The notes below the pieces were generated by a model that saw only the letters and a program-made list of their open reading frames with translations, made no database searches and was not told the DNA's origin. 28,975 nucleotides of DNA from an uncultured Clostridia bacterium (GTDB lineage Bacteria; Bacillota; Clostridia; Lachnospirales; Anaerotignaceae): positions 1-28,975 of the forward strand of contig CAJUJJ010000017.1 in the NCBI GenBank assembly GCA_910586765.1. Reading direction: 5' to 3'. Positions 15,142 to 23,669 of the stretch are shown in pieces; position 1 is the first letter of the stretch, and every line of letters begins with the position of its first letter. The position numbers and the translations under genes were made by a program.

Positions 15142-16524
15142 TCACTTTTTCAACAATTTATCTGCTACATACAATCCATTTGCTGCTGCCTGTGACAAGG
15201 AGCGTGTAAATCCTGCTCCATCTCCCACTGCATAAATATCTTTACAGCCTTCTAATTCAAAATCATTTGCATTTGGTCTTGCAGAATAATATTTACATTC
15301 AATACCATAAAGCAATGTATCAAAATTTGCTGTACCTGGTGCTATAGCATCTAAAGCATGAAGTGTTTCTATAATATTATCTAACTGCCTTTTTGGTATA
15401 CAAAGGCTTAAATCTCCTGCTACAGCATTCATAGTAGGGCGTGTTGTAGACTGTGCTATTCTTTTGGCATCAGAACGGCGACCTTTTTCTAAATCTCCCA
15501 ATCTTTGTACTAACACACTTCCTCCACTAATTAAATTGGCAAGACTTGCCACATATCTTGCATATTCTATAGGATTTTTAAATGGTTCTGTAAATTTAAT
15601 GGTAGAAAGCAACGCAAAATTAGAATTTTCTGTTTTTCTCTCTAAATCTCTATAAGAATGTCCATTTACTGTCAAAACGCCATCTGTATTTTCTGTAACA
15701 ACATTTCCTCTTTCATTAAAGCAGAACATTCTTGTAATATCACCATATCTTTTACTTCTATACCAAATTTTAGGCTCATATATTTTTTTAGAAAAATGTT
15801 CCCATATCATAGAGGGCAGTTCTACACGCACGCCAATATCTACCTGATTATTTTTTAATGGTATATTATTTTCTGCACACCAGTTTGAGAAAAAGCGGCT
15901 TCCTGCCCTTCCTACTGCAAACACAATAACATCTGCTGCAATTACAGTTTCTTTTCCTTCACACACTGTTGTAATCTGTTTGGTATCTTTATCAATTTTT
16001 GATGCAAATGTATCTGTTGCAATATCACATTTTTGTTTTAATGCTTCTATCATTTTTCTCATTGTGTCAAAATTGCTGTCTGTTCCTAAATGTTTTAGTT
16101 GTGCTTGGCTCATATGCAAATCGTGTTGCAAACAGATTTTCTTTAATTCATTGTCAGGCTGAAAGCGTTCTGTTGTTGCTCCAAACTCTACAAGCATACT
16201 ATCTGCTTGTTCAATATAATCAATTACTACAGAAGGTTCTAAAAATTCCGTCAGCCAACCGCCATATTCTGTTGAAATAACATATTTTCCATCTGAAAAT
16301 GCTCCTGCTCCTGCCATACCTTCCATAATGGCACAAGATTTACATTTGACACATTTGTCTGTTTTTTTTGCTACTATGGGGCAAATTCTTTTTTCAATGG
16401 CATGCCCCTTTTCTAATATTACTACATTCAAATTTGGCTTTTTTTCTGTTAATCGATATGCTGTCATAATGCCACCAATACCGCCACCAATGATTGCTAC
16501 ATCATATTGCTTTTTTAATTCCAT
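15142..16524 (-). CDS. FAD-dependent oxidoreductase (COG2509-like)
   Basis: A 460-aa flavoprotein. The N-terminal Rossmann dinucleotide fold has GGGIGG at 13-18 and an acidic strand end (VVILEKG). A C-terminal FAD motif reads IYAVGDGAGFTRSLSQAAANG. A Cys cluster (Cys48, Cys58, Cys61, Cys64 in CPIVAKKTDKCVKCKSC) near the N-terminus is typical of this uncharacterised 'FAD-dependent dehydrogenase' family and may bind a metal or Fe-S centre. The substrate is unknown. The start is ATG at 16524 with AAGGAGG upstream; the longer frame has no ribosome site. It follows the DUF1858 gene on the same strand but is separated from it by a terminator. Confidence 0.85.
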   Translation of the reverse strand: MELKKQYDVAIIGGGIGGIMTAYRLTEKKPNLNVVILEKGHAIEKRICPIVAKKTDKCVKCKSCAIMEGMAGAGAFSDGKYVISTEYGGWLTEFLEPSVVIDYIEQADSMLVEFGATTERFQPDNELKKICLQHDLHMSQAQLKHLGTDSNFDTMRKMIEALKQKCDIATDTFASKIDKDTKQITTVCEGKETVIAADVIVFAVGRAGSRFFSNWCAENNIPLKNNQVDIGVRVELPSMIWEHFSKKIYEPKIWYRSKRYGDITRMFCFNERGNVVTENTDGVLTVNGHSYRDLERKTENSNFALLSTIKFTEPFKNPIEYARYVASLANLISGGSVLVQRLGDLEKGRRSDAKRIAQSTTRPTMNAVAGDLSLCIPKRQLDNIIETLHALDAIAPGTANFDTLLYGIECKYYSARPNANDFELEGCKDIYAVGDGAGFTRSLSQAAANGLYVADKLLKK

Positions 16525-16554
16525 ATGCACAGCCTCCTTATATACTATCACAAC

Positions 16555-16584
16555 AAAAAAGACATAACATTTTACTGCTATGCC
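16555..16584 (-). terminator. Terminator after the DUF1858 gene
   Basis: On the minus strand GGCATAGCA pairs with TGTTATGTC (two wobble pairs) around a short loop, followed by six T (16560-16555). Confidence 0.65.
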
Positions 16585-16601
16585 CTTTTTTATTTTATTG
16601 A

Positions 16602-16805
16602 TTATTTATCTTTTAAATAAGTATTGATGTCTGAAATCAATTTATCTGCGTTCATACCATGCACCATACTTGCTTCTGCTAATGACTCTCCTGCAGAAGA
16701 AGGGCAGCCTACACAGTGCATACCATTCTGCATCAATATTGCTGCAATTCCTTTGTCCATCATCAATGCTTCTCCTATTAATGTATCTTTTGTTACTTCT
16801 GCCAT
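16602..16805 (-). CDS. DUF1858 redox-disulfide protein
   Basis: A 67-aa protein of the DUF1858 / hybrid-cluster-protein-associated redox disulfide family. The signature MQNGMHCVGCPSSAGESL has Cys31 and Cys34 at the helix start, and the DTLIGEALMMDKGIAAIL segment is the usual N-terminal helix. Such proteins are proposed to take part in thiol redox or Fe-S chemistry in anaerobes. AAGGAGGA precedes the ATG by a few bases. It lies between signal peptidase I and the FAD oxidoreductase on the same strand; a terminator just downstream suggests its own short transcript. Confidence 0.9.
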   Translation of the reverse strand: MAEVTKDTLIGEALMMDKGIAAILMQNGMHCVGCPSSAGESLAEASMVHGMNADKLISDINTYLKDK

Positions 16806-16900
16806 TTTTATTTCCTCCTTAAAACAATTACTTTATAAATATTTACAAAACTATTCTTTCTATTTATTATATATCATATACCATAAAAAAGAAAGATATT

Positions 16901-17440
16901 TTATTCTATCAATTTAAAGCCTTTATAATAGCGGAATATTACTTTTCCCAATATTTCGCTTTTTTCTACATAAGTATCCTGCCAAAATCTTGCATCTTGT
17001 GAGTCATTTCTATTATCGCCCATCATAAAATAGCTGTTTTCTGGCACTTCATAAGGGCCAAAATCTCCTATTGCTTTTTCTTTTAAATAGGGTTCTGACA
17101 AAGGCTGTCTATTGCCATTGATATAAACTCGCCCTTTTTTAATTTCTATTTTTTCTCCAGGCAAACCTATAATTCTTTTTACATACAATGTTTTACCTGT
17201 GGGGTCATCTGGAAAATGAAATACTACAACATCTCCTCTGTCAGGCTTTCCAAAAAGATATGACAATCGAAATGCTACAATACGGTCATTTGTCATAATC
17301 GTATTTTCCATAGAACCAGAAGGCACTTCTGCATTGACAATAATAAATGTGTTAATTCCTGCTGCTAAAAGCAATGCTAATATAATTGTTTTTACCCAGC
17401 TAACAATTTCTTTTGCTATTTCTGTTTTATTTATTTTCAT
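16901..17440 (-). CDS. lepB: Signal peptidase I
   Basis: A 179-aa membrane-anchored type I signal peptidase that cleaves signal peptides at the outer face of the membrane. One N-terminal transmembrane helix (about 16-36) is followed by box B with nucleophile Ser43 (PSGSMENT), box D with general base Lys88 (YVKRIIGLPGE) and box E (MGDNRNDSQDARFW). This is the usual Firmicute size. It lies 28 bp after the epimerase gene; no good ribosome site precedes the ATG, so it may depend on coupling or the start may be imperfect. The signal-peptide proteins in this window are natural substrates. Confidence 0.93.
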   Translation of the reverse strand: MKINKTEIAKEIVSWVKTIILALLLAAGINTFIIVNAEVPSGSMENTIMTNDRIVAFRLSYLFGKPDRGDVVVFHFPDDPTGKTLYVKRIIGLPGEKIEIKKGRVYINGNRQPLSEPYLKEKAIGDFGPYEVPENSYFMMGDNRNDSQDARFWQDTYVEKSEILGKVIFRYYKGFKLIE

Positions 17441-17468
17441 ATTTTTTATTTACAGAAAAGAGAGAATG

Positions 17469-19469
17469 TTATTCCTCTTTCTTTTCTCCTTCCTGTGTTT
17501 CTTCCTCATCTTCCCAATTTTCATATTCTCCAAAAGCATTTTTCAAAAATGCTTCCATATCATCAAGTTGCTGTAACTGTGATTGCACATTTTCAATGCC
17601 TTTATCTGCCTTCTTCAAATAATCACTTGGTAGTACATCATTTTGTTCTGTTTCTTCTTTTTCTATTTCTTCCGCTTGTTTCATTTCTTCTGGTGGTTGT
17701 TCTTCTTTTTCTTTTTTCATATCTTCTCGTAATTCTTTTACTTTTCCTATAAATTCCTTTGTTTCTGATGCCTTTTCTTTGACGTGATATTGTATTTGTC
17801 CTGCGGTATCTGTTAAATTTGTAAACAGTTTTGTTACAACCCCTTTTTTATTTTGTTGTGGTTGTTCTTCTTTTTCTTCTTCTAATCTAACTACTTCAAT
17901 TTCTTCTTCCTCATCAACATCAATGTCGTCTATATCTTCTATATCCTCTATATCTTGTTGTTTTTCTTCTTTTGCTTTTGCTCTTTTTTCACGCAATTTT
18001 TCTGCATACGTTTTGGCATCATCTGCTATTACAGATGCTTTTCCTGATACTTTTTCTGCAACATCTTTTACTTTTGGTTCTAACTTTTCAGCTTGTTTTC
18101 CCAATGCTTTGGCAAGTGTATTGATTGCTCCTCCTGCTTTATTGATTGCCTGATTTACTACATCACTAACACCTTCTCTTTCTGCTGCTTTAGGTGTACC
18201 ATTTAATGCCAAAAGCAATCTTTCTGCTTCTTCTGCTGTAATAATTCCTTTTTCTAACATACTCAATACAGACATTCTTTCTTTTTTCACTTCATAACCT
18301 CCCATTTCTGGCTCTTTTTTTATACTATAATCTTGTGGTCTATTCTGTGCTTTTCCAAAATAATACAATATGCTTTTTACAATTCTATCAGAAGCATTAC
18401 CATCTCCAAAAGGATTTTTTGCTTTTGCCATTTTTTCATATTCTTGTTTATCATTCAAAAGTGTATCAGCCATATCATATATTGTCTGTTCCTGTGTGCC
18501 TGCCAATTTTAATGTACCTGCGTCAACACCTTCTGGACGTTCTGTTACATTTCTCAACACTAAAACAGGTTTGCCCATAGAAGGCACTTCTTCCTGCAAT
18601 CCTCCACTATCTGTCATAACAAAATAACAGCGACTCATTAAATTGTGCATATCTTTTAAATCAAGAGGGTCTAACAAATGAATACGAGCATGACCGCCTA
18701 ATATTGCATGAACTGTTTCAGAAACGGCTGGATTTTTATGCACAGCATAAACTACTTCCACATCTTGATGTTTTTCTACTATTCTTTTTACTGCCCTGCA
18801 AATATTTTGAAGGGGTTGTCCTATATTTTCTCTCCTATGTGCTGTAATTGCAATAACTCTTTTATTTTCAAAATCAATTTGATTTAATTGTTCTACTGTA
18901 AAATGATAATTTTGTTCTATAGTCGTTTGAAGCACATCTATTACAGTATTGCCTGTCACAAATATCGCATCTTGTTTTACATTTTCTTTTAAAAGATGTT
19001 CTTTTGCCAAAGCAGTAGGTGCAAAATGCAAATCTGTTAACTGGCTGGTTAAGCAACGGTTTATTTCTTCCGGAAAAGGCTGATATTTGTCATATGTTCT
19101 CAATCCAGCCTCTACGTGACCTACTTTAATTTGATTATAATATGCTCCCAAAGCACCCGAAAATGTTGTTGTAGTATCTCCGTGCACCAGCACTAAATCA
19201 GGTTTTTCCTGCTGCATTACTTCACTTAATCCATTTAATGCCTTTGTAGTAATGGTTGCTAATGTCTGTCTTGGCTGCATAATATTCAAGTCATATTGTG
19301 GGTGCAAGTCAAATATTTCAAGCACTTGGTCAAGCATTTCTCTATGCTGTGCTGTAACACACACAATACTTTCTATTCCCTGTGTCTGTTCTAATTTTTT
19401 TACAAGAGGTGCCATTTTAATTGCTTCTGGACGTGTGCCAAAAACACTCATCACCTTTATAGTATTCAT
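17469..19469 (-). CDS. UDP-GlcNAc 2-epimerase fused to a SHOCT-like, coiled-coil tail
   Basis: A 666-aa protein. Residues 1 to about 376 are a complete non-hydrolysing UDP-N-acetylglucosamine 2-epimerase (WecB/MnaA type: FGTRPEAIKMAPLV, VHGDTTTTFSGAL, VEAGLRTYDKYQPFPEE, DSGGLQEE), which makes UDP-ManNAc for wall polymers. From about 394, VLSMLEKGIITAEEAERLLLAL looks like a SHOCT-like helical pair. About 250 charged residues with amphipathic helices and a Glu/Asp tract (DIEDIEDIDDIDVDEEEE) follow. The usual epimerase is about 370-380 aa, so the tail is extra. Inside the gene, GGGAGG at 18303-18298 precedes an in-frame GTG at 18290, so the tail could also be made alone. AAGGAG precedes the main ATG. 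It lies 10 bp after the FAH-family gene. Confidence 0.85.
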   Translation of the reverse strand: MNTIKVMSVFGTRPEAIKMAPLVKKLEQTQGIESIVCVTAQHREMLDQVLEIFDLHPQYDLNIMQPRQTLATITTKALNGLSEVMQQEKPDLVLVHGDTTTTFSGALGAYYNQIKVGHVEAGLRTYDKYQPFPEEINRCLTSQLTDLHFAPTALAKEHLLKENVKQDAIFVTGNTVIDVLQTTIEQNYHFTVEQLNQIDFENKRVIAITAHRRENIGQPLQNICRAVKRIVEKHQDVEVVYAVHKNPAVSETVHAILGGHARIHLLDPLDLKDMHNLMSRCYFVMTDSGGLQEEVPSMGKPVLVLRNVTERPEGVDAGTLKLAGTQEQTIYDMADTLLNDKQEYEKMAKAKNPFGDGNASDRIVKSILYYFGKAQNRPQDYSIKKEPEMGGYEVKKERMSVLSMLEKGIITAEEAERLLLALNGTPKAAEREGVSDVVNQAINKAGGAINTLAKALGKQAEKLEPKVKDVAEKVSGKASVIADDAKTYAEKLREKRAKAKEEKQQDIEDIEDIDDIDVDEEEEIEVVRLEEEKEEQPQQNKKGVVTKLFTNLTDTAGQIQYHVKEKASETKEFIGKVKELREDMKKEKEEQPPEEMKQAEEIEKEETEQNDVLPSDYLKKADKGIENVQSQLQQLDDMEAFLKNAFGEYENWEDEEETQEGEKKEE
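18290..18303 (-). promoter_or_regulatory. Internal ribosome site and GTG start within the epimerase fusion
   Basis: On the minus strand GGGAGG (18303-18298), 7 nt, then GTG AAA AAA (18290 down). It lies in frame at residue 394, exactly at the boundary between the epimerase and its tail, and would give a 273-aa separate product. Confidence 0.5.
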
Positions 19470-19479
19470 AACATTCTCC

Positions 19480-20343
19480 TTATTCTACAACATTTGTTAA
19501 TGTGCCTATGCCTTCAATTTCACATTTTACTTCATCGCCTGCTTTTAAGAAATTAGGAGGTACAAATCCCATTCCTACCCCTGCTGGTGTACCCATAGCA
19601 ATAATAGTACCTGCCTGCAATGTCATACCTTGAGAAAGCTCACTTACTACATGAGCAATACCAAATATTAATAAATCTGTTGTGCTGTTCTGTCTTAATT
19701 CTCCATTTACATAAGATTTTATGGAAAGTGCTGGAGGATTTTGAAATTCCTCTTTTGTAACAATACATGGGCCTATTGGTGTAAATCCATCAAGGCTTTT
19801 ACCGAAATACCATTGTTTATGAGAAGTCTGCAAATTTCTTGCACTGACATCATTGAGTATAGTATATCCAAACACATAATCAAAAACATCTTTTTCTGCT
19901 ACATTTTTCGCATCTTTTGCTATTACTACAGCTAATTCTACTTCATAATCCAAACTTTCTACAATATCAAAATGCCCTTGTATCGGTTCGTTATCTGCTA
20001 CTGCTTCATTTACTCTTTTTGAAAAATAAATTGCTTTAGGACGTTCTCCTCCAAATGCTTCTTCTTTATATCTTGCTGACTCCTCTGCGTGTGCCATATA
20101 ATTTATGCCAAGACAAATGACATCTTGTTTGGGGCGAGGAATAGGTGCTTTTATTTTCACTTGTTCCAAAGCAATGCCTTTTTCTGTTTTGAAAAGTGCT
20201 TCAATTTCTTTTTGTTTTTGTACTGACCAATTTTCAATTAATGTCTGCATATCTTTTTCTGCTAATGGTATAATATTTTTTTCATCAGCAGTCATTACGC
20301 CGACCTGTTCTTGTCCTTTATATACATATGTAAAAAGTTTCAC
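19480..20343 (-). CDS. Fumarylacetoacetate hydrolase family protein
   Basis: A 287-aa cytoplasmic enzyme of the FAH superfamily, which acts on C-C bonds of acylpyruvates or related oxo-acids. The N-terminal beta domain is at 1-70. The catalytic domain starts near PKQDVICLGINYMAHAEE. It has a metal-binding acidic set (ESLDYEVELAVVI), DVSARNLQ, the KSLDGFTPIGPCIV loop and GTPAGVG. The precise substrate is unknown; acylpyruvase, oxaloacetate decarboxylase and 2-hydroxyhepta-diene-dioate isomerase are the usual options. The start is GTG at 20343, 8 nt after AAGGAGG; the longer frame lacks a ribosome site. It is probably first in an operon with the epimerase and signal peptidase. Confidence 0.88.
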   Translation of the reverse strand: MKLFTYVYKGQEQVGVMTADEKNIIPLAEKDMQTLIENWSVQKQKEIEALFKTEKGIALEQVKIKAPIPRPKQDVICLGINYMAHAEESARYKEEAFGGERPKAIYFSKRVNEAVADNEPIQGHFDIVESLDYEVELAVVIAKDAKNVAEKDVFDYVFGYTILNDVSARNLQTSHKQWYFGKSLDGFTPIGPCIVTKEEFQNPPALSIKSYVNGELRQNSTTDLLIFGIAHVVSELSQGMTLQAGTIIAMGTPAGVGMGFVPPNFLKAGDEVKCEIEGIGTLTNVVE

Positions 20344-20551
20344 GAGTATAACCTCCTTCTTTTTAATACAAATTTCATACAAAATTGTTCTTTCACTATA
20401 TTAGCACAAAAATAGAAATTAGAAAAGCCCTTACAAAACAATGAAAGACATTTTATGGAATATAGTATTTCTTTTCAATTTATTTATAAATATAACAAAT
20501 AACATACAAAAATCATACTATTTTTACCATTATTTTTATAATTATGCACAA

Positions 20552-20570
20552 ATTACGAATAAATACAAAT
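20552..20570 (+). promoter_or_regulatory. Possible ArgR box upstream of argG
   Basis: TACGAATAAATACAAAT resembles the Firmicute ARG box (TGAATaaaaATTCA type) and lies just upstream of the argG promoter. The match is imperfect in very A+T-rich DNA. Confidence 0.3.
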
Positions 20571-20586
20571 AAATTGATAAAAAGCA

Positions 20587-20615
20587 TTGATTATTTTAAA
20601 AGACTTGTGTATAAT
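20587..20615 (+). promoter_or_regulatory. Sigma-A promoter for argG
   Basis: TTGATT (20587-20592) and a perfect TATAAT (20610-20615) with 17-bp spacing, about 70 bp before the argG start. The rest of the 20344-20685 spacer is A+T-rich and shows no further element that I can support. Confidence 0.65.
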
Positions 20616-20685
20616 AACCAAAGTAATCTATCAACTTGTTAAATGTTTACAGTCAAAACTGTATTATAGAGGAGGAACTATTATT

Positions 20686-21906
20686 ATGAAAGAAAAAATT
20701 GTATTGGCTTATTCTGGTGGTCTTGACACTACTGTTATCATTCCTTGGTTAAAAGAAAACTACAACGATGCAGAAGTCATTGCTGTTTGCGGAAATGTAG
20801 GACAAGGAAAAGAAACAGAAGGCCTTGAACAAAGAGCTTTGAAAACAGGTGCAAGCAAGCTCTATATTGAAGATATTACAGAAGAATTTATCACAGATGC
20901 TATTTATCCTTGTGTAAAAGCAAATGCTGTTTATGAAGGCAAATATCTTTTAGGTACTTCTATGGCACGCCCTATTATTGCTAAAAGATTAGTAGAAATT
21001 GCCAAAAAGGAAGGTGCAACTGCTATTTGTCATGGTGCAACAGGAAAAGGCAATGACCAGGTACGTTTTGAATTAACTGTAAAAGCACTTGCTCCAGAAT
21101 TAAAAATTATTGCTCCTTGGAGATTAGATACATGGAAAATGGGCAGTCGTGAAGATGAAATTGCTTATTTAGAACAAAGAGGCATTGAAGTACCTGTTAA
21201 AAAAGATGACAGTTACAGCCGTGACAGAAACATATGGCATTTAAGTCATGAAGGTTTAGAATTAGAAGACCCTGCAAATGAACCAAATTATAAACATATT
21301 TTACAATTAGGCGTTTCTCCAGAAGATGCACCAGATAAACCAGAATATGTTACACTTGATTTTGAAAAAGGTATTTGTACAGCAGTAAACGATGAAAAGC
21401 TTTCTCCTGTAGCTCTTTTGACAAAATTAAATGAAATTGGTGGCAAAAATGGTGTTGGTATTGCTGACATTTGCGAAAATCGTGTTGTTGGTATGAAATC
21501 TCGTGGTGTATATGAAACACCAGGTGGTACAATATTATATTATGCTCACAGAGAATTAGAATATCTTTGCACAGACAAAAAAACACAAGCATTTAATGAA
21601 GTTGCCAGCAACAAATTTGCAGAATTAGTATATAGTGGAGAATGGTTTACACCTTTACGTGAAGCACTTTCTGCATATTTTGATAGTGTTAACGAAACAG
21701 TAACAGGACAAGTTAAATTAAAATTATACAAAGGCAATATTATGCCTGCTGGTTCCACTTCTCCTTATTCTCTGTATAACGAGTCTATGGCTAGCTTTAC
21801 AACAGGAGAATTATATAACCATAAAGATGCTGATGGATTTATCAATCTGTTTGGTTTGCCTTTAAAAGTACGTGCTATGATGATGCAAGCAAACAAAAAT
21901 AAATAA
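20686..21906 (+). CDS. argG: Argininosuccinate synthase
   Basis: A 406-aa cytoplasmic enzyme that joins citrulline and aspartate using ATP, the penultimate step of arginine synthesis. The N-terminal PP-loop AYSGGLDTTV is at 8-17. Further motifs are HGATGKGNDQVRFEL, the APWR segment and the IPVKKDDSYSRDRNIWH-like loop, and the length is normal. The start is ATG at 20686 with GAGGAGG upstream; the longer frame of 33 codons reads through the promoter and is not coding. argH follows on the same strand after a 219-bp hairpin-rich spacer, so the pair probably forms one transcriptional unit. Confidence 0.95.
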   Translation: MKEKIVLAYSGGLDTTVIIPWLKENYNDAEVIAVCGNVGQGKETEGLEQRALKTGASKLYIEDITEEFITDAIYPCVKANAVYEGKYLLGTSMARPIIAKRLVEIAKKEGATAICHGATGKGNDQVRFELTVKALAPELKIIAPWRLDTWKMGSREDEIAYLEQRGIEVPVKKDDSYSRDRNIWHLSHEGLELEDPANEPNYKHILQLGVSPEDAPDKPEYVTLDFEKGICTAVNDEKLSPVALLTKLNEIGGKNGVGIADICENRVVGMKSRGVYETPGGTILYYAHRELEYLCTDKKTQAFNEVASNKFAELVYSGEWFTPLREALSAYFDSVNETVTGQVKLKLYKGNIMPAGSTSPYSLYNESMASFTTGELYNHKDADGFINLFGLPLKVRAMMMQANKNK

Positions 21907-21916
21907 AGTAAATACC

Positions 21917-22103
21917 TTGAGAGCATTGCTCTCAAACTCTCATTTTTTTCTTGAAAGAAGCAAAGAACTTTACAGATAGGAACAAAATCTACAAAAGGAA
22001 TTTTATTAACAGATTGAGCCTCAAGCATAGCTTGAGGCTGTATTAAAATTCTTTGTCAAACTTTCTTTTAAGAAAGTTTGTGGAGTTTGAGGCAGAGCCT
22101 CAA
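21917..22103 (+). repeat. argG-argH spacer with stacked hairpins (copy 2 of the intergenic element)
   Basis: Four perfect or near-perfect hairpins: TTGAGAGCA/TGCTCTCAA (21917-21935), AGCCTCAAGC/GCTTGAGGCT (22017-22039), AAACTTTCTT/AAGAAAGTTT (22058-22079) and TTGAGGC/GCCTCAA (22087-22103). The second and fourth share complementary arms, so alternative pairings are possible. The third hairpin plus TTGTGGAGTTTG matches the element at 2971-3273. No T tract follows any of them, so they are not plain terminators. Confidence 0.6.
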
Positions 22104-22125
22104 TAAAGGAAAGGAGTGTTTTTTC

Positions 22126-23502
22126 ATGAAGCTTTGGGGTGGCAGATTTACAAAATCCACAGATAGTTTTACAGACCATTTTCATTCTTCTATTTCTTTT
22201 GACCAGCGTCTTTACAAAGAAGATATTACAGGCAGCATTGCCCACGCTGCTATGTTAGGAAAACAAGGCATTATATCAAATGAAGATGCTAATTTAATAC
22301 AAAAAACATTAAAAGAAATATTAAACGATATTGAAGCTGGCACAGTTACATTTGATGAGAAAGCAGAAGATATTCATATGAATATTGAAACGATATTAAT
22401 TGAACGCATAGGAGATGTAGGAAAACGCCTTCACACTGGCAGAAGCCGAAACGACCAAGTTGCTTTGGACATTCGTATGTATATCAAAACAGAAATCAAA
22501 CAAATACAATCTCTTTTAAAAAATACTATGATGGTATTAAATCGTATCGCTTCAGACCATATTGACACCATTATGCCAGGATACACCCATTTACAAAGGG
22601 CACAGCCAATTACATTTGCTCATCATATGCTTGCCTATGTAGAAATGTTCAAAAGAGATTATGACAGATTAACAGACACGTACAAACGAACCAATAGTAT
22701 GCCTCTTGGTTCTGGTGCTTTAGCTTCTACAACATACCCTCTTGATAGAAATTTTGTTTCAGAACAATTAGGATTTGACAGTATCACATTAAATAGCATG
22801 GACGGTGTAAGTGATAGAGATTTTTGCATAGAGTTGACTTCTGCACTTTCTATTATTATGATGCACTTGAGCCGTTTTTGCGAGGAAATAATACTTTGGA
22901 GCAGTCACGAATTTCGCTTTATAGAATTAGATGATGCTTATTCTACAGGCTCCAGTATTATGCCTCAGAAAAAAAATCCTGATATGGCAGAATTGATTAG
23001 AGGTAAAACCGGACGTGTTTATGGCAATTTAATAGGACTTTTGACTACAATGAAGGGACTTCCTCTTGCCTACAACAAAGATATGCAAGAAGACAAAGAA
23101 GCTGTATTTTCTGCTGTAGATACCATTAAAATGTGTTTACCTGTGTTTACTGCTATGATAGATACTATGACAGTAAATAAACAAAATATGTATGCTGCTA
23201 CAAAAGGTGGTTTTACAAATGCTACAGATGCTGCGGATTGGCTTGTAAAAAATGGTGTGCCTTTTAGAGATGCTCATGCTATTATTGGTCAACTTGTACT
23301 TTACTGTATCAATCACAACACAAATTTAGACGATTTATCATTACAAGAGTATCAAAAAATTTCTCCTGTATTTAATGAAACAGTATATGATGCCATTAAA
23401 GTAGAAAAATGTGTTGATGCTAGAAATGTAGAAGGTGGCCCTTCTAAAGAATATATTCAAAAACTAATTACTATAAATAACGACTATTTTAAAACAATAT
23501 AA
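22126..23502 (+). CDS. argH: Argininosuccinate lyase
   Basis: A 458-aa cytoplasmic enzyme that splits argininosuccinate into arginine and fumarate. It begins MKLWGGRFTKSTD, the standard argH start. It contains LHTGRSRNDQVALDIR, PGYTHLQRAQP, and the fumarase-superfamily signature GSSIMPQKKNPD with the mobile-loop Ser. The start is ATG at 22126 with AAAGGAAAGGAG upstream; an ORF extension into the hairpin spacer is rejected. A terminator follows directly. It works with argG upstream; no other arginine genes are in the window. Confidence 0.96.
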   Translation: MKLWGGRFTKSTDSFTDHFHSSISFDQRLYKEDITGSIAHAAMLGKQGIISNEDANLIQKTLKEILNDIEAGTVTFDEKAEDIHMNIETILIERIGDVGKRLHTGRSRNDQVALDIRMYIKTEIKQIQSLLKNTMMVLNRIASDHIDTIMPGYTHLQRAQPITFAHHMLAYVEMFKRDYDRLTDTYKRTNSMPLGSGALASTTYPLDRNFVSEQLGFDSITLNSMDGVSDRDFCIELTSALSIIMMHLSRFCEEIILWSSHEFRFIELDDAYSTGSSIMPQKKNPDMAELIRGKTGRVYGNLIGLLTTMKGLPLAYNKDMQEDKEAVFSAVDTIKMCLPVFTAMIDTMTVNKQNMYAATKGGFTNATDAADWLVKNGVPFRDAHAIIGQLVLYCINHNTNLDDLSLQEYQKISPVFNETVYDAIKVEKCVDARNVEGGPSKEYIQKLITINNDYFKTI

Positions 23503-23508
23503 TATGCT

Positions 23509-23546
23509 AAAAACATTATTCCCTAAAAGGGCATAATGTTTTTTTA
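23509..23546 (+). terminator. Terminator after argH
   Basis: AAACATTATtCCC pairs with GGGcATAATGTTT around TAAAA, followed by seven T. Confidence 0.85.
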
Positions 23547-23669
23547 TTTTTTGTAAATTGTATATTAACTTTCATATAAACAAATATAATTATTTATCAT
23601 ATTATGTTATAATTTATATAAACAAAAAACAACAAATTAAAATATCAATATGTGGAGGTGAAAATTAAA

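Noticed and set aside
16328..16567. Plus-strand reading frames inside the oxidoreductase, signal peptidase and epimerase genes
   Set aside because: They mirror well-supported minus-strand genes, lack ribosome sites and have no recognisable domains.
20587..20685. N-terminal extension of argG
   Set aside because: It overlaps the promoter; the ATG at 20686 has GAGGAGG and matches the family start.
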